Of a DNA stretch of 64,000 nucleotides, positions 25,144 through 32,706 are shown one piece after another; the stretch's first letter is position 1; every line of letters begins with the position of its first letter. A program made the translations under genes and the position numbers. Where the stretch lies: NCBI RefSeq assembly GCF_021390675.1, contig NZ_JAJEJV010000004.1, forward strand, positions 2,108,001-2,172,000. The letters run 5' to 3'. Source of the stretch: Dyella sp. 2HG41-7 (GTDB lineage Bacteria; Pseudomonadota; Gammaproteobacteria; Xanthomonadales; Rhodanobacteraceae). Under the pieces are notes generated by a model that saw only the letters and a program-made list of their open reading frames with translations, was not told the origin of the DNA and made no database searches.

Positions 25144-25515
25144 ATGACATACCAATACCCAACCTACGATCGCCAGAAGCTCTACAACGCCGTCCACGGC
25201 AAGGACACCTACACCTTCACCTTGGGCACGGCCGACCTGGAAGACCTGGGCGTCAAGCTGCCCAACGATCAAGCCCAGATCCGTGACGGTGGCCGCTTCG
25301 ATCTGACGCCCTGGCGCAAGAACCCGCCACGTCCGTCCTTGCTCAACACCGGTCTGACGCCACGCGAAATCCTGTTGGACGCCAGCCAAGTGGCGGGTCA
25401 CCTTTTCCTGCAACTGGAACCCAGCGGCGGGCCGAATGGCATGGGCGAAATCTCGGCCACGTATAACCCGATGGAAACGCCGACGCTGCGCGTGGTGCAC
25501 GTGGAGCCGGTGTGA
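25144..25515 (+). CDS. Hypothetical protein between umuD- and umuC-like genes
   Basis: 123 aa, soluble, no recognised motif (begins MTYQYPTYDRQKLYNAVHG). AAGGA precedes the ATG. It lies 55 bases after the UmuD-like gene and one base before the UmuC-like gene, so it is probably part of the same transcription unit. A cofactor of the mutagenic polymerase is possible but only from position. Confidence 0.65.
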   Translation: MTYQYPTYDRQKLYNAVHGKDTYTFTLGTADLEDLGVKLPNDQAQIRDGGRFDLTPWRKNPPRPSLLNTGLTPREILLDASQVAGHLFLQLEPSGGPNGMGEISATYNPMETPTLRVVHVEPV

Positions 25516-25516
25516 C

Positions 25517-26824
25517 ATGGAACCCCCAGAACGAAGGTGCCTGGCGCTGGTGGACGTCAACAACTGCTACGTGAGTTGTGAACGTCTGATGCGCCCGGAT
25601 CTGGAACGCACCCCGATGGTTATCTTGTCGAACAACGACGGGGTCTGCGTCAGCCGCAGTGCCGAGGTGAAGGCATTGGGCAGCGTCCCGATGGGGACGC
25701 CTTGGCACAAGATGAAAAACCTGGCGCGGCAACACGGCATCTTGGCGATGTCCAGCAACTACGAACTCTACGGCGACATGTCCCGTCGATTTCATGGGTT
25801 GCTGGCGACTTGGGTGCCGCCGCATTGCCAGGAGATTTACAGCATCGATGAGAGCTTCCTGGACTTCGGTGGCCAGAGGATCGACCGCACCGCCACTGGT
25901 CACGCGATCAAGCGCCAAGTGCAACAGTGGCTGGGATTGCCCGTGTGCGTGGGCTTCGGCGGGAGCACGAAGACCCTCGCCAAGTTTGCCAATCACGTGG
26001 CGAAGAAACGCCCCGAATGGCAGGGCGTGTGCGACCTCACCGCGCTGAGCGCGGAGGAGCGACTGGCTCTGCTGGATCAGTTCGAGGCCAAGGATGTGTG
26101 GGGCATCGGGCGGCGCTTGTCCGAACAATTGAAAGAGCACGGCATCCACACCGCGGGCGACCTCGCGCGGTGCGATCCCAAGCGCGCCCGTGAGCGGTGG
26201 GGCGTGGTCATGGAACGCACCATCAACGAGCTCAATGGCGTGTCCTGCATCGCCTGGGAAGACGAGCCACCCACAAAGCAGCAGATCATTTCCTCCCGAT
26301 CGTTCGGTGGTCCGGTCTATACCGTGGACGAGTTGGCCGATCCCGTGCGCATGCACGTGGGCCGCGCGGCAGAGAAACTCCGCGCGCAAGGCTCCGTGGC
26401 GGGGCGCCTGGGCGTGTTCATCACGACCAACGCCTTCCGCCCGCAAGACCCCCAATACTCACCCATCCGCACCATCCGGCTGGCCGTGCCCACGGACGAC
26501 ACCGCCACGCTGACGGTGTGGGCCGTGCAGATCCTCAAATCCATCTTCCGGCCTTATCGCTTCGTCAAGGCTGGTGTGATGCTCGATGACTTGCGACCAA
26601 AGAGTGTGATGCAAGGGTCACTCTTCGATGCGCTGCCATCGGAGCAGGACATGAAGCGCGAGAAGCTGATGGGCGTGATGGATAAAGCCAACGGCAAATG
26701 GGGGCGGGGCTCCTTGGGCATCGGCTCGGCCGGCGTGAAAGGCGAGCGCGATTGGTCGATGCAACGCGGGATGCTGTCGCCCCGTTACACGACCCGCTGG
26801 AACGAGCTGCGCGAAATCAGTTGA
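25517..26824 (+). CDS. umuC: UmuC-like Y-family DNA polymerase (Pol V catalytic subunit)
   Basis: 435 aa (E. coli UmuC is 422). It performs error-prone translesion synthesis with cleaved UmuD. Catalytic motifs are visible: LVDVNNCYVSCER at the N-terminus (Asp and Tyr steric gate), SIDESFLDF near residue 112 (catalytic Asp-Glu), an HhH region (VWGIGRRLSEQL near 195), and a DUF4113-like C-terminus ending near TRWNELREI. Its start follows the stop of the preceding gene by one base. Confidence 0.92.
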   Translation: MEPPERRCLALVDVNNCYVSCERLMRPDLERTPMVILSNNDGVCVSRSAEVKALGSVPMGTPWHKMKNLARQHGILAMSSNYELYGDMSRRFHGLLATWVPPHCQEIYSIDESFLDFGGQRIDRTATGHAIKRQVQQWLGLPVCVGFGGSTKTLAKFANHVAKKRPEWQGVCDLTALSAEERLALLDQFEAKDVWGIGRRLSEQLKEHGIHTAGDLARCDPKRARERWGVVMERTINELNGVSCIAWEDEPPTKQQIISSRSFGGPVYTVDELADPVRMHVGRAAEKLRAQGSVAGRLGVFITTNAFRPQDPQYSPIRTIRLAVPTDDTATLTVWAVQILKSIFRPYRFVKAGVMLDDLRPKSVMQGSLFDALPSEQDMKREKLMGVMDKANGKWGRGSLGIGSAGVKGERDWSMQRGMLSPRYTTRWNELREIS

Positions 26825-26844
26825 AGCAGAAACAGGACGAAGGC

Positions 26845-27111
26845 ATGAAGCCCAATCGATTGTTCAAATGCACCGAAAGCCCGTTCCCCGCAGTCGATGC
26901 GGTGTTGAACTATGGCTTTGCGGTGCTCAGCGACACCACGAGCTTCGCGGATCCTTTCGGGAAGCGCGTGATCGAGGCGTTGGCGCCCTACGATGATGTC
27001 CAACCCCATGTCGATTACGTCGCGCACCATTACGTGGTGGTGGATCGGGCCCGTTTCCCGACCGAGGAACGCAATGGCCGGCTGGCACAGGCCATCAAGG
27101 CGCTCACATAA
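26845..27111 (+). CDS. Hypothetical protein downstream of umuC
   Basis: 88 aa, soluble, no motif recognised. A GACGAAGG element lies just upstream of the ATG. It follows umuC by 20 bases and converges on the Gabija helicase gene with a 15-base gap. Function unknown. Confidence 0.5.
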   Translation: MKPNRLFKCTESPFPAVDAVLNYGFAVLSDTTSFADPFGKRVIEALAPYDDVQPHVDYVAHHYVVVDRARFPTEERNGRLAQAIKALT

Positions 27112-27126
27112 AAGAGCAAAGTGCCG

Positions 27127-28386
27127 CTACTTAAACGGGGGTTGGTCCAATTGCTGCTTCAGCTGGACCAGCACGAGGCAGTCCGATTTCGCTCGGGTGA
27201 TTGCGTTGTAAAGCAGACGACGTTTGTGTTCGTCGTCACCAGCCACGGCCGCGGGCCAAAGCACCACCACATGCTCGAACTCCCTGTTTTTCGCACCATG
27301 AATGGACATGGCTCGTAGACCCCGATCAAGCGGGCGCTGGAAGCGGCGGCGGTTGGCGTAAATCATCTGGATGCGCTCAGCCAGCGTTTCTCGGGTGATG
27401 GTGGTCGGACCGCGGGTGCGACTTAATCGGTCGAGCCACGATGCCACCTCGCGGACCAAAGCCTGGTCATGAAGGGCGTGCAGGGCCGCGAGCGCTTGGG
27501 CCGGGGTAGCTTCTTTGGGCAGAGCAATGCCTTCCATGGCGATTTCGGCGGCCCTGGTTTCGCTCTTCTCCCACGCAATCGCGTAAGGACCCATTCCTCG
27601 GCTGTTTGATTTGGTGCTGGACCAAGTGACGACGCCCTCTGCGAAGTGTTTGATGGTTGGCGTGATGATGGCCAGCCCGCCGCCCTTAAGTCCGGCAATG
27701 CGCGTGTTCAGATATCCGCCCGCCATGGGGGCGGTTGCTGTGAGGGAAACGGTGAAGCCTTTCCCAGTCGGCAGAGCCCGGCCACCCCGAACTGCAGCTG
27801 CGGCATCGAGCAAGGAGGCGACACGGGTGCGCATCGGTTGTTCGAGAGCGATGTGGTCTTTCTGAGCGCTCAACCACTCCCACGCGGGATTGGGCCTCAG
27901 CTCTTCATTCAGGCACTGGAATTCATCGGCCGCGATCAGCGCGGTCAGCTCCGTGGCAAGGCATTGAACGATGCTCAGCCGGGAATGAGAGAGATCCTGG
28001 GCTTCATCGATCACCAGGATGGGAAAGGAGGCCTTGACCCAGCGCACGACCTCTGGGTGGGCGAGGATCAGAGCGGCAACAGCGCAGATGTCGTCATATT
28101 CGGTCTCCAGGGGAATGCGGGCGCCCTGTTGCACGGCCAAGGACTGCCACCGTCGAACGATCCGTGCGGCAAAGCTGTCCAGCGTGGTGCACTCGTAACG
28201 CCTTCCAAGCCCTGGCACCGATGCCAGACGATCATCGAGCCTTCGGCGCGCGCCGTGCATGAAGGTCAGGGCGAGCACTTTCTGGCCGTCCTTGGGCGGC
28301 TGGGCCTCGATGATGGCGGCCAGCCGTTGCATCAACTGATACGTTTTGCCGCAACCCGCTCCGCCCGAAAAGACGGTGACACTCAT
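27127..28386 (-). CDS. gajB: Gabija helicase subunit GajB-like (UvrD-type)
   Basis: 419 aa. SF1 helicase motifs are present: Walker A GGAGCGKT (residues 8-15), motif Ia ALTFMHGARRRL, TLDSFAARI, Walker B VIDEAQDLS near 120, QPMRTRV, SIHGAKNREFEHVV and YNAITRAKSD. It is somewhat shorter than GajB of Bacillus cereus (about 494 aa). The ATG overlaps the stop of the OLD-family gene by four bases. In Gabija systems this subunit works with the GajA nuclease to degrade phage DNA. Identification rests on the pair. Confidence 0.85.
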   Translation of the reverse strand: MSVTVFSGGAGCGKTYQLMQRLAAIIEAQPPKDGQKVLALTFMHGARRRLDDRLASVPGLGRRYECTTLDSFAARIVRRWQSLAVQQGARIPLETEYDDICAVAALILAHPEVVRWVKASFPILVIDEAQDLSHSRLSIVQCLATELTALIAADEFQCLNEELRPNPAWEWLSAQKDHIALEQPMRTRVASLLDAAAAVRGGRALPTGKGFTVSLTATAPMAGGYLNTRIAGLKGGGLAIITPTIKHFAEGVVTWSSTKSNSRGMGPYAIAWEKSETRAAEIAMEGIALPKEATPAQALAALHALHDQALVREVASWLDRLSRTRGPTTITRETLAERIQMIYANRRRFQRPLDRGLRAMSIHGAKNREFEHVVVLWPAAVAGDDEHKRRLLYNAITRAKSDCLVLVQLKQQLDQPPFK

Positions 28387-30173
28387 GGCTGGAATACCCA
28401 GGCCTGGTCGCGTTGGACGAAGCGAGGGGTGGCTGTTCCTGCGCACGCTTTGGCGATGGCCTGGAAGAGTTCCGATGCTCGGGCGCGGCACGCGGCGCTT
28501 TCACAGATGGCTTCGGCAACGGCCTCATACAACACGAGATCGCACTTTTTGTTTTTTATTTTCATGTGCGCGATCACGCCAGCAAGGTTGGCCCCATCAA
28601 GCTCTGGCACGTCGTTGGTCAAGCCCGCAAGGGACGCCACATCCGCTTCGAGGATCCAGCCGACGGCATCTTCAATCATTTGACCGTCGGGCCAGCGGAT
28701 CACCACGGCAGGCGGTTGGGCCAAGGCTGCAAGATTGCGAACGTAACGTTGCCCCTCATCATCACCATCCACGAGGCAACACACCCGAGGATGGATCCGC
28801 GACAGGTCACATGTCGTTTCCACGACCTTCGCGTCCTCAGTGGGCACCACGCCGACTTCAAGCCCGAACGCATGGGCATGCTCGCCACCCCAGCCTTGAT
28901 GCAGCATGAGGGGCCTGAGCACGGTCTTGAGAAGCAGGTGATCGGAGCGGCCTTCCGGCACCAAGACCGTGGCATGCATCAATGCATCGATCACCTCGGT
29001 GCGATTGTGCTGATAAAACCTGCGCTGCCAGTTAGCTGCATCCGGTCCCAACTTCTTGGCTAGGAACGGTTCCGCCGAAAGCCGCCCTTGGACGTTTCTC
29101 AGCATCAGAACCGACGTGGGATCGGCCATGGCGGCAATGGTCGGCGAGTGCGTGGTGATGAAGGTCTGGGATGAGAGGGCCTGCACACGCAGAACCAGTT
29201 GCTGCTGGGTTGCCGGCGGCAGGTGCAGTTCCGGTTCTTCCAGTGCCATCGTGAAGCCGTCCCTAGCTTCGGCGCGAAGGCGACCCAGTTCGAGCAAAAG
29301 AAAAAGGCCTTGAAGTGAGATGAGCCCGTTGCCTTGCCGTGCGGCAGGGACACTGGCTGCATCTCCCACCGCATAGTGCGGCGAGACCGCATCCAACACC
29401 GAGCGACTGTCGGTGCTGGTCACCCGGAGCGTGAGCCGAGGTGACATGGCGATGCATCGCGCGACCTCGTTGTTGACGCTGTTGATCAGAGGAGCGATCT
29501 GGGGGTCTTCCTCGATGGCTCTTTCTGGCGTCCGAAGTTGATTGCGTTGGGCGAGGATCGCATCGGCTGGCTGCGCTGCGGCTGCTTGAAGGGTGCGCCG
29601 GAACAGTTCGCTACCCCAGGACAGAACTCGGTCCCAGGTGCGGCTGGCCCGCACCAGGAAAAAGCCGAATTGCTGCACGAGTTTTGGCGGAACGCCAATC
29701 GGGGAGTCATCATCGAACGGGTCCATGACGCCATCGTGGTCATGGAAGTAGCGAACCACTTCAACCGTCAGCGATGGGCGGTCGAAGTAGGCCTGCACAC
29801 CGATCTGACAACACAGTTTCCAGTTGGCATCCGTCCGGGCAGGATGGACCGCGCCCTCCGCATCGTCCCACCACTTTGGGACAGCGCGCCCATCTCGGAA
29901 CCAATCCGGGTGGTCACTGGGGTCATCGCCCTCGAAGCCGGTGATCGTGGCGACGAGTTGGATCCGATCGGCGGGCTGTGGATCGGAACCAAAGAAGTCG
30001 TGTTCGGTGAGGTCCCGGATCAATCGATCACGGCCCAAAAGGAGGGTCAGGGCCTCAATGACGGTGGTTTTGCCGGTGTTGTTGGCCCCCACCAGGACCA
30101 CATGAGGCTTGAATCGAAGGTATCCCTCGCGGATGCCCCGATAGTTCCTGATCGAAAGATCGGCCACTCTCAT
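28383..30173 (-). CDS. gajA: Gabija nuclease subunit GajA-like (OLD-family ATPase with TOPRIM)
   Basis: 596 aa (B. cereus GajA 578). The N-terminal ABC-type ATPase has Walker A GANNTGKT at residues 29-36, an EEPELHLPP Walker B near 310, and the H-loop THSPT. The C-terminal TOPRIM domain has LVPEGRSDHLLLK near 405 and VDGDDEGQ near 468. This is a class 2 OLD protein because a UvrD-like helicase gene follows directly. GajA nicks phage DNA and is activated on nucleotide depletion. GTG at 30179 is an alternative start; ATG at 30173 has AGGG nearby. Confidence 0.88.
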   Translation of the reverse strand: MRVADLSIRNYRGIREGYLRFKPHVVLVGANNTGKTTVIEALTLLLGRDRLIRDLTEHDFFGSDPQPADRIQLVATITGFEGDDPSDHPDWFRDGRAVPKWWDDAEGAVHPARTDANWKLCCQIGVQAYFDRPSLTVEVVRYFHDHDGVMDPFDDDSPIGVPPKLVQQFGFFLVRASRTWDRVLSWGSELFRRTLQAAAAQPADAILAQRNQLRTPERAIEEDPQIAPLINSVNNEVARCIAMSPRLTLRVTSTDSRSVLDAVSPHYAVGDAASVPAARQGNGLISLQGLFLLLELGRLRAEARDGFTMALEEPELHLPPATQQQLVLRVQALSSQTFITTHSPTIAAMADPTSVLMLRNVQGRLSAEPFLAKKLGPDAANWQRRFYQHNRTEVIDALMHATVLVPEGRSDHLLLKTVLRPLMLHQGWGGEHAHAFGLEVGVVPTEDAKVVETTCDLSRIHPRVCCLVDGDDEGQRYVRNLAALAQPPAVVIRWPDGQMIEDAVGWILEADVASLAGLTNDVPELDGANLAGVIAHMKIKNKKCDLVLYEAVAEAICESAACRARASELFQAIAKACAGTATPRFVQRDQAWVFQP

Positions 30174-30338
30174 GATCACCCTGTCCCTGAAAGCCTGTCC
30201 CCGCCTCGAACTATATCGAAACCGGGAACGACAAGAGGCACAGAAAGGAGCGACCGCTTGGAGGCTTGATCCTCAAATGCGGCGTGTTGGACGCCAAGTC
30301 GTTACGCTCAGGTCGCCACCCACAACAGGAGTTTGTCG

Positions 30339-30929
30339 ATGTTGAACCCTCAGGAAGTGAGCTATGAAGCCGAGCTGGATGCAGCCATCGCGCGAACCAG
30401 GCAATGGGGGCTGGAATGCCCCGATATCAAGTTCAACACGCAGCGCTACCTGACGGATGCGTTCATCGGAAAGATCGTGAAGAGCGCCCAGCGCGTCACG
30501 GGTCACCTGGAACCAGAAGCCGTCGCGGGCCAGTGCTTCGCCGTGCATCACTTCATCAAAGATGCGCTCGAACAAGATTTGGGAGTGCCGCTGCTCTACA
30601 CCATCGGCTACGTCACCTATGAAACGGGTCGCGCGGTGTTCCACACCGAGGTCGCTCAACTGAAAGCCATGCTGGATCGAGGCCCGCCGATCTCCGGACC
30701 GTTGAGCCTCCATGCCTGGCTGACGTTGCCCAGCCATGAAATCCTCGACCTGACCTTCGGCTCGACCTATGGCGTGGTCCATGGCATCGAGAAGTTGCTG
30801 GGCACTGCCACGTTCACGCATCCGAGCGAGTTGAAGCGCGGCATGCGCTATCACCCCCAGCTCGTGGGCACCGACTACTTCCACCGCATCGGTGCGATCA
30901 CCGTGTTGCCGACGGTGTTGATGGGCTGA
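30339..30929 (+). CDS. Transglutaminase/papain-like cysteine hydrolase candidate
   Basis: 196 aa. A possible catalytic triad is seen in the family order: Cys66 in VAGQCFAVHHF, His125 in LSLHAWLTL and Asp137 in ILDLTFGS. The G-x-C, HAW and hxDxT context is typical of transglutaminase-like proteases. No signal peptide. AGGAG lies seven bases before the ATG. It is divergent from gajA, about 165 bases apart. A role with Gabija is possible, but could be incidental. Confidence 0.6.
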   Translation: MLNPQEVSYEAELDAAIARTRQWGLECPDIKFNTQRYLTDAFIGKIVKSAQRVTGHLEPEAVAGQCFAVHHFIKDALEQDLGVPLLYTIGYVTYETGRAVFHTEVAQLKAMLDRGPPISGPLSLHAWLTLPSHEILDLTFGSTYGVVHGIEKLLGTATFTHPSELKRGMRYHPQLVGTDYFHRIGAITVLPTVLMG

Positions 30930-31027
30930 TGACTGGGCCACCGTGCCAGGACTTCTCTGGCCGGTGGCACCACTCACGAACCCACGGAAGTGACTCAATA
31001 TCCGCGCCATCCCCAGGGGTCGTTGAC

Positions 31028-31552
31028 GTGAACACACTTCTTCCGCTGCTACTCCAGGCCTGGGCCCGGATCGTCCCCGCCCGCCCCGGCCCGGCGCACG
31101 TGACGCCCTGGTGGCTGGATCCTACCGCGCGGCTGCAAGCCATCATCCAGGCCGCCAAAACCCTCGGTTGGCAGGGGCAGCCCAGCGCCGACGAAGATTG
31201 GGATTTGCACCTGACGACATCCACTGGGCCCCTGGCGGTGCGATGCGTCGGCGCCGGTGTCGATCTTGGCCCCGAAGGTGCCCGGCGGGACGTGATCCAC
31301 GATGCCTGGCGATATCTCGACCTGACGGCGTCGCCCCCACGCGGCACGGTGGGGGTGCACCTGGTCAGCGTGGAACCGCACCTGGCCCAAGCCGGGGATG
31401 AGGCCAGCGTTCGAGCTCGGATGGCGGCCTGGCGCGCGGCTCACCCGTGGCCAGAGCCGTCCGTGTGGGTGGACGCATCGACACCGATGCCTCGCAACAG
31501 CGTCGGCACCGCCTTCCCAGGCTTGGGATTGATCGCGCGGGTGGGGGACTGA
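31028..31552 (+). CDS. Hypothetical protein
   Basis: 174 aa from a GTG preceded by AGGGG; an ATG at 30929 overlapping the previous stop would give 207 aa with an unconvincing N-terminus. The protein is soluble, Pro/Ala/Trp-rich, with a central DWDLHLTTSTGPLAVRCVGAG segment suggesting a restriction-endonuclease-like or alpha/beta core, but no catalytic motif is certain. Confidence 0.45.
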   Translation: MNTLLPLLLQAWARIVPARPGPAHVTPWWLDPTARLQAIIQAAKTLGWQGQPSADEDWDLHLTTSTGPLAVRCVGAGVDLGPEGARRDVIHDAWRYLDLTASPPRGTVGVHLVSVEPHLAQAGDEASVRARMAAWRAAHPWPEPSVWVDASTPMPRNSVGTAFPGLGLIARVGD

Positions 31553-31594
31553 GCCAACGAAAATAGCGAAAAAGGCAACTTTCGTTGGACAGGA

Positions 31595-32275
31595 TCAGGA
31601 GCGCGAGGTGGGCGGGCGCACGCGATGGCGCGTGGGCGGCGAGGCGAGGGCTTCGGCCTGGCGCCGGGTGGCCCGGAGCACTTCAATCTCGCGCCAAACG
31701 GCATTCCAGAATGCTTTGCTGCGTTCCTGGGCTTTCTTGTAGCGAACCGCGGCCAGCTCCGACACAAACTCGGTGCGCACCGGCACCACCGGGATCTGGC
31801 GCTGGGGACGCCAACGCCACCCCTCGGGGTTGGCCACCAGGATGTTGCCTTTCGTGATGAGGCCGGCCGTGGATGTCGTGACACCCCCTTTGTCCGCACC
31901 GGGGCCTCTCTTGTTCGTGCTCTTGTTCTCGTTCTCGTAGTTAATCCGATTGCTCCGGAAGCCGCCCTTACCTTTGGTCGATTTCGACTCTTTGGGCTGG
32001 ATGGCCTCCGGGTCCCGAAGCTTGGCCATCGCCTTCACCAAGTCAGACACCCAGATGCGTTTGCCCGCACCGGACAGCTCGCGCGGCTTGATGCCGAGCT
32101 TCGGCAGGTTGCGCCGGGCCACTTCATACCTGGAGTCATCGTTTCCCTTCCCCATGCCATGGACCCTGTGAAGGTAGAGCGCTGTTTCCTCGATCGACAG
32201 CGAGCCGCCCAGGCGGTCGGGAAAGAGCCGGAGAACACTTTCCAGGATGTCTGCAACAGGAGAAGTTTCGGTCAT
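31595..32275 (-). CDS. Putative DNA-binding protein near the attachment site
   Basis: 226 aa and strongly basic. The N-terminal 80 residues (SLSIEETALYLHRVHGMGK ... RNLPKLGIKPRELSGAGKRIWV) look like a winged-helix or excisionase-type domain. A Ser/Lys/Asn-rich linker follows (about 95-130), then a helical C-terminus. Its place next to tandem repeats and the tRNA-Ala fits a recombination directionality or partition factor; that is inference. Confidence 0.5.
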   Translation of the reverse strand: MTETSPVADILESVLRLFPDRLGGSLSIEETALYLHRVHGMGKGNDDSRYEVARRNLPKLGIKPRELSGAGKRIWVSDLVKAMAKLRDPEAIQPKESKSTKGKGGFRSNRINYENENKSTNKRGPGADKGGVTTSTAGLITKGNILVANPEGWRWRPQRQIPVVPVRTEFVSELAAVRYKKAQERSKAFWNAVWREIEVLRATRRQAEALASPPTRHRVRPPTSRS

Positions 32276-32327
32276 GGGGACTGGGCCAAATCTGGGCCAA
32301 AAAGGGGTTGGACAGCAGGGTAACGCA

Positions 32328-32367
32328 GTCGGAAATTGTCGGAAACGGTTGGAAACGGTCGGAAGCG
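32328..32367. repeat. Four tandem 10-bp repeats (GTCGGAAACG) near tRNA-Ala
   Basis: Units GTCGGAAATT, GTCGGAAACG, GTTGGAAACG and GTCGGAAGCG follow each other without gaps, giving a period of one helical turn. Their position about 125 bases inside the tRNA fits arm-type integrase sites or a protein-array operator. Confidence 0.6.
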
Positions 32368-32385
32368 CGCGAACCGTGAGGCCAT

Positions 32386-32427
32386 AAAAAAAACCCTCGA
32401 AGGTTTGGCCTTCAAGGGTTCTTTTTT
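32386..32427. terminator. Bidirectional terminator
   Basis: AACCCTCGAAGG-loop-CCTTCAAGGGTT with an A-run on the left and T-run on the right (one mismatch in the stem). It lies between the element's last gene and tRNA-Ala and can stop the tRNA transcript on the minus strand. Confidence 0.65.
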
Positions 32428-32491
32428 GGCGTTACACCACCGAAATTCTTGTTGTTTGATTGGAGCATAAATCCCAATCAAATCAAGAAGT

Positions 32492-32567
32492 TGGTGGAGC
32501 GGATGAGGATCGAACTCACGACCTCCACGATGCGAACGTGGCGCTCTCCCAGCTGAGCTACCGCCCC
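32492..32567 (-). tRNA. tRNA-Ala (anticodon CGC)
   Basis: 76 nt including encoded CCA. Cloverleaf: acceptor GGGGCGG/CCGCTCC with wobble, D-arm GCTC/GAGC, anticodon stem CCACG/CGTGG with loop TTCGCAT, and T-arm GTGAG-TTCGATC-CTCAT. Anticodon CGC reads GCG (Ala). It follows a tRNA-Ala 5' fragment and its promoter. Confidence 0.92.
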
Positions 32568-32613
32568 AATAAATTGTCTCTGGAACACTCTCGACGTGGG
32601 CAAGAAATTTACC

Positions 32614-32651
32614 TTGCGAACGCAGCGCTCTCCCAGCTGAGCTACCGCCCC
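32614..32651 (-). pseudogene. tRNA-Ala 5' half (truncated at anticodon loop)
   Basis: 38 nt identical to the first 26 nt of the neighbouring tRNA-Ala, then a different anticodon stem strand (CTGCG) and loop TTCGCAA. Homology stops exactly at the end of the anticodon loop. It is a remnant of a second tRNA-Ala, probably the original host gene cut by element insertion or rearrangement. Confidence 0.75.
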
Positions 32652-32664
32652 ACGCGAGCTCCAA

Positions 32665-32694
32665 ATGGTAGCAGCGGAGCGGGGATCGAGCCAA
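32665..32694 (-). promoter_or_regulatory. Promoter for tRNA-Ala unit
   Basis: Minus-strand TTGGCT, 18 bases, TACCAT, ending about 14 bases upstream of the truncated tRNA 5' end. It would drive the fragment and the intact tRNA together. Confidence 0.45.
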
Positions 32695-32706
32695 GCCCTT
32701 GCACGC

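Larger units (their letters stand above)
1..32613. mobile_element. Integrative (conjugative/mobilizable) element 1, right part
   Basis: The block runs from the left window edge to the broken tRNA-Ala copy next to rnd. It contains a MobF relaxase, pilin and adhesin genes, many small unknown genes and a dense set of defence or DNA-damage genes, with no core metabolism. Its right end carries four 10-bp tandem repeats beside a tRNA gene, as expected of an integrase-bound attachment region. No integrase, coupling protein or secretion genes are visible, so these must lie beyond the left edge or be supplied in trans. The right boundary is inferred from the tRNA fragment. Confidence 0.7.

Noticed and set aside
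27646-28683. 345-codon plus-strand frame opposite gajB/gajA
   Set aside because: Antisense to two genes with full helicase and OLD/TOPRIM motifs; no ribosome binding site.
32281-32306. Two CTGGGCCAAA repeats next to the 10-bp tandem repeats
   Set aside because: Only two copies of a short sequence; too little to call a separate feature.
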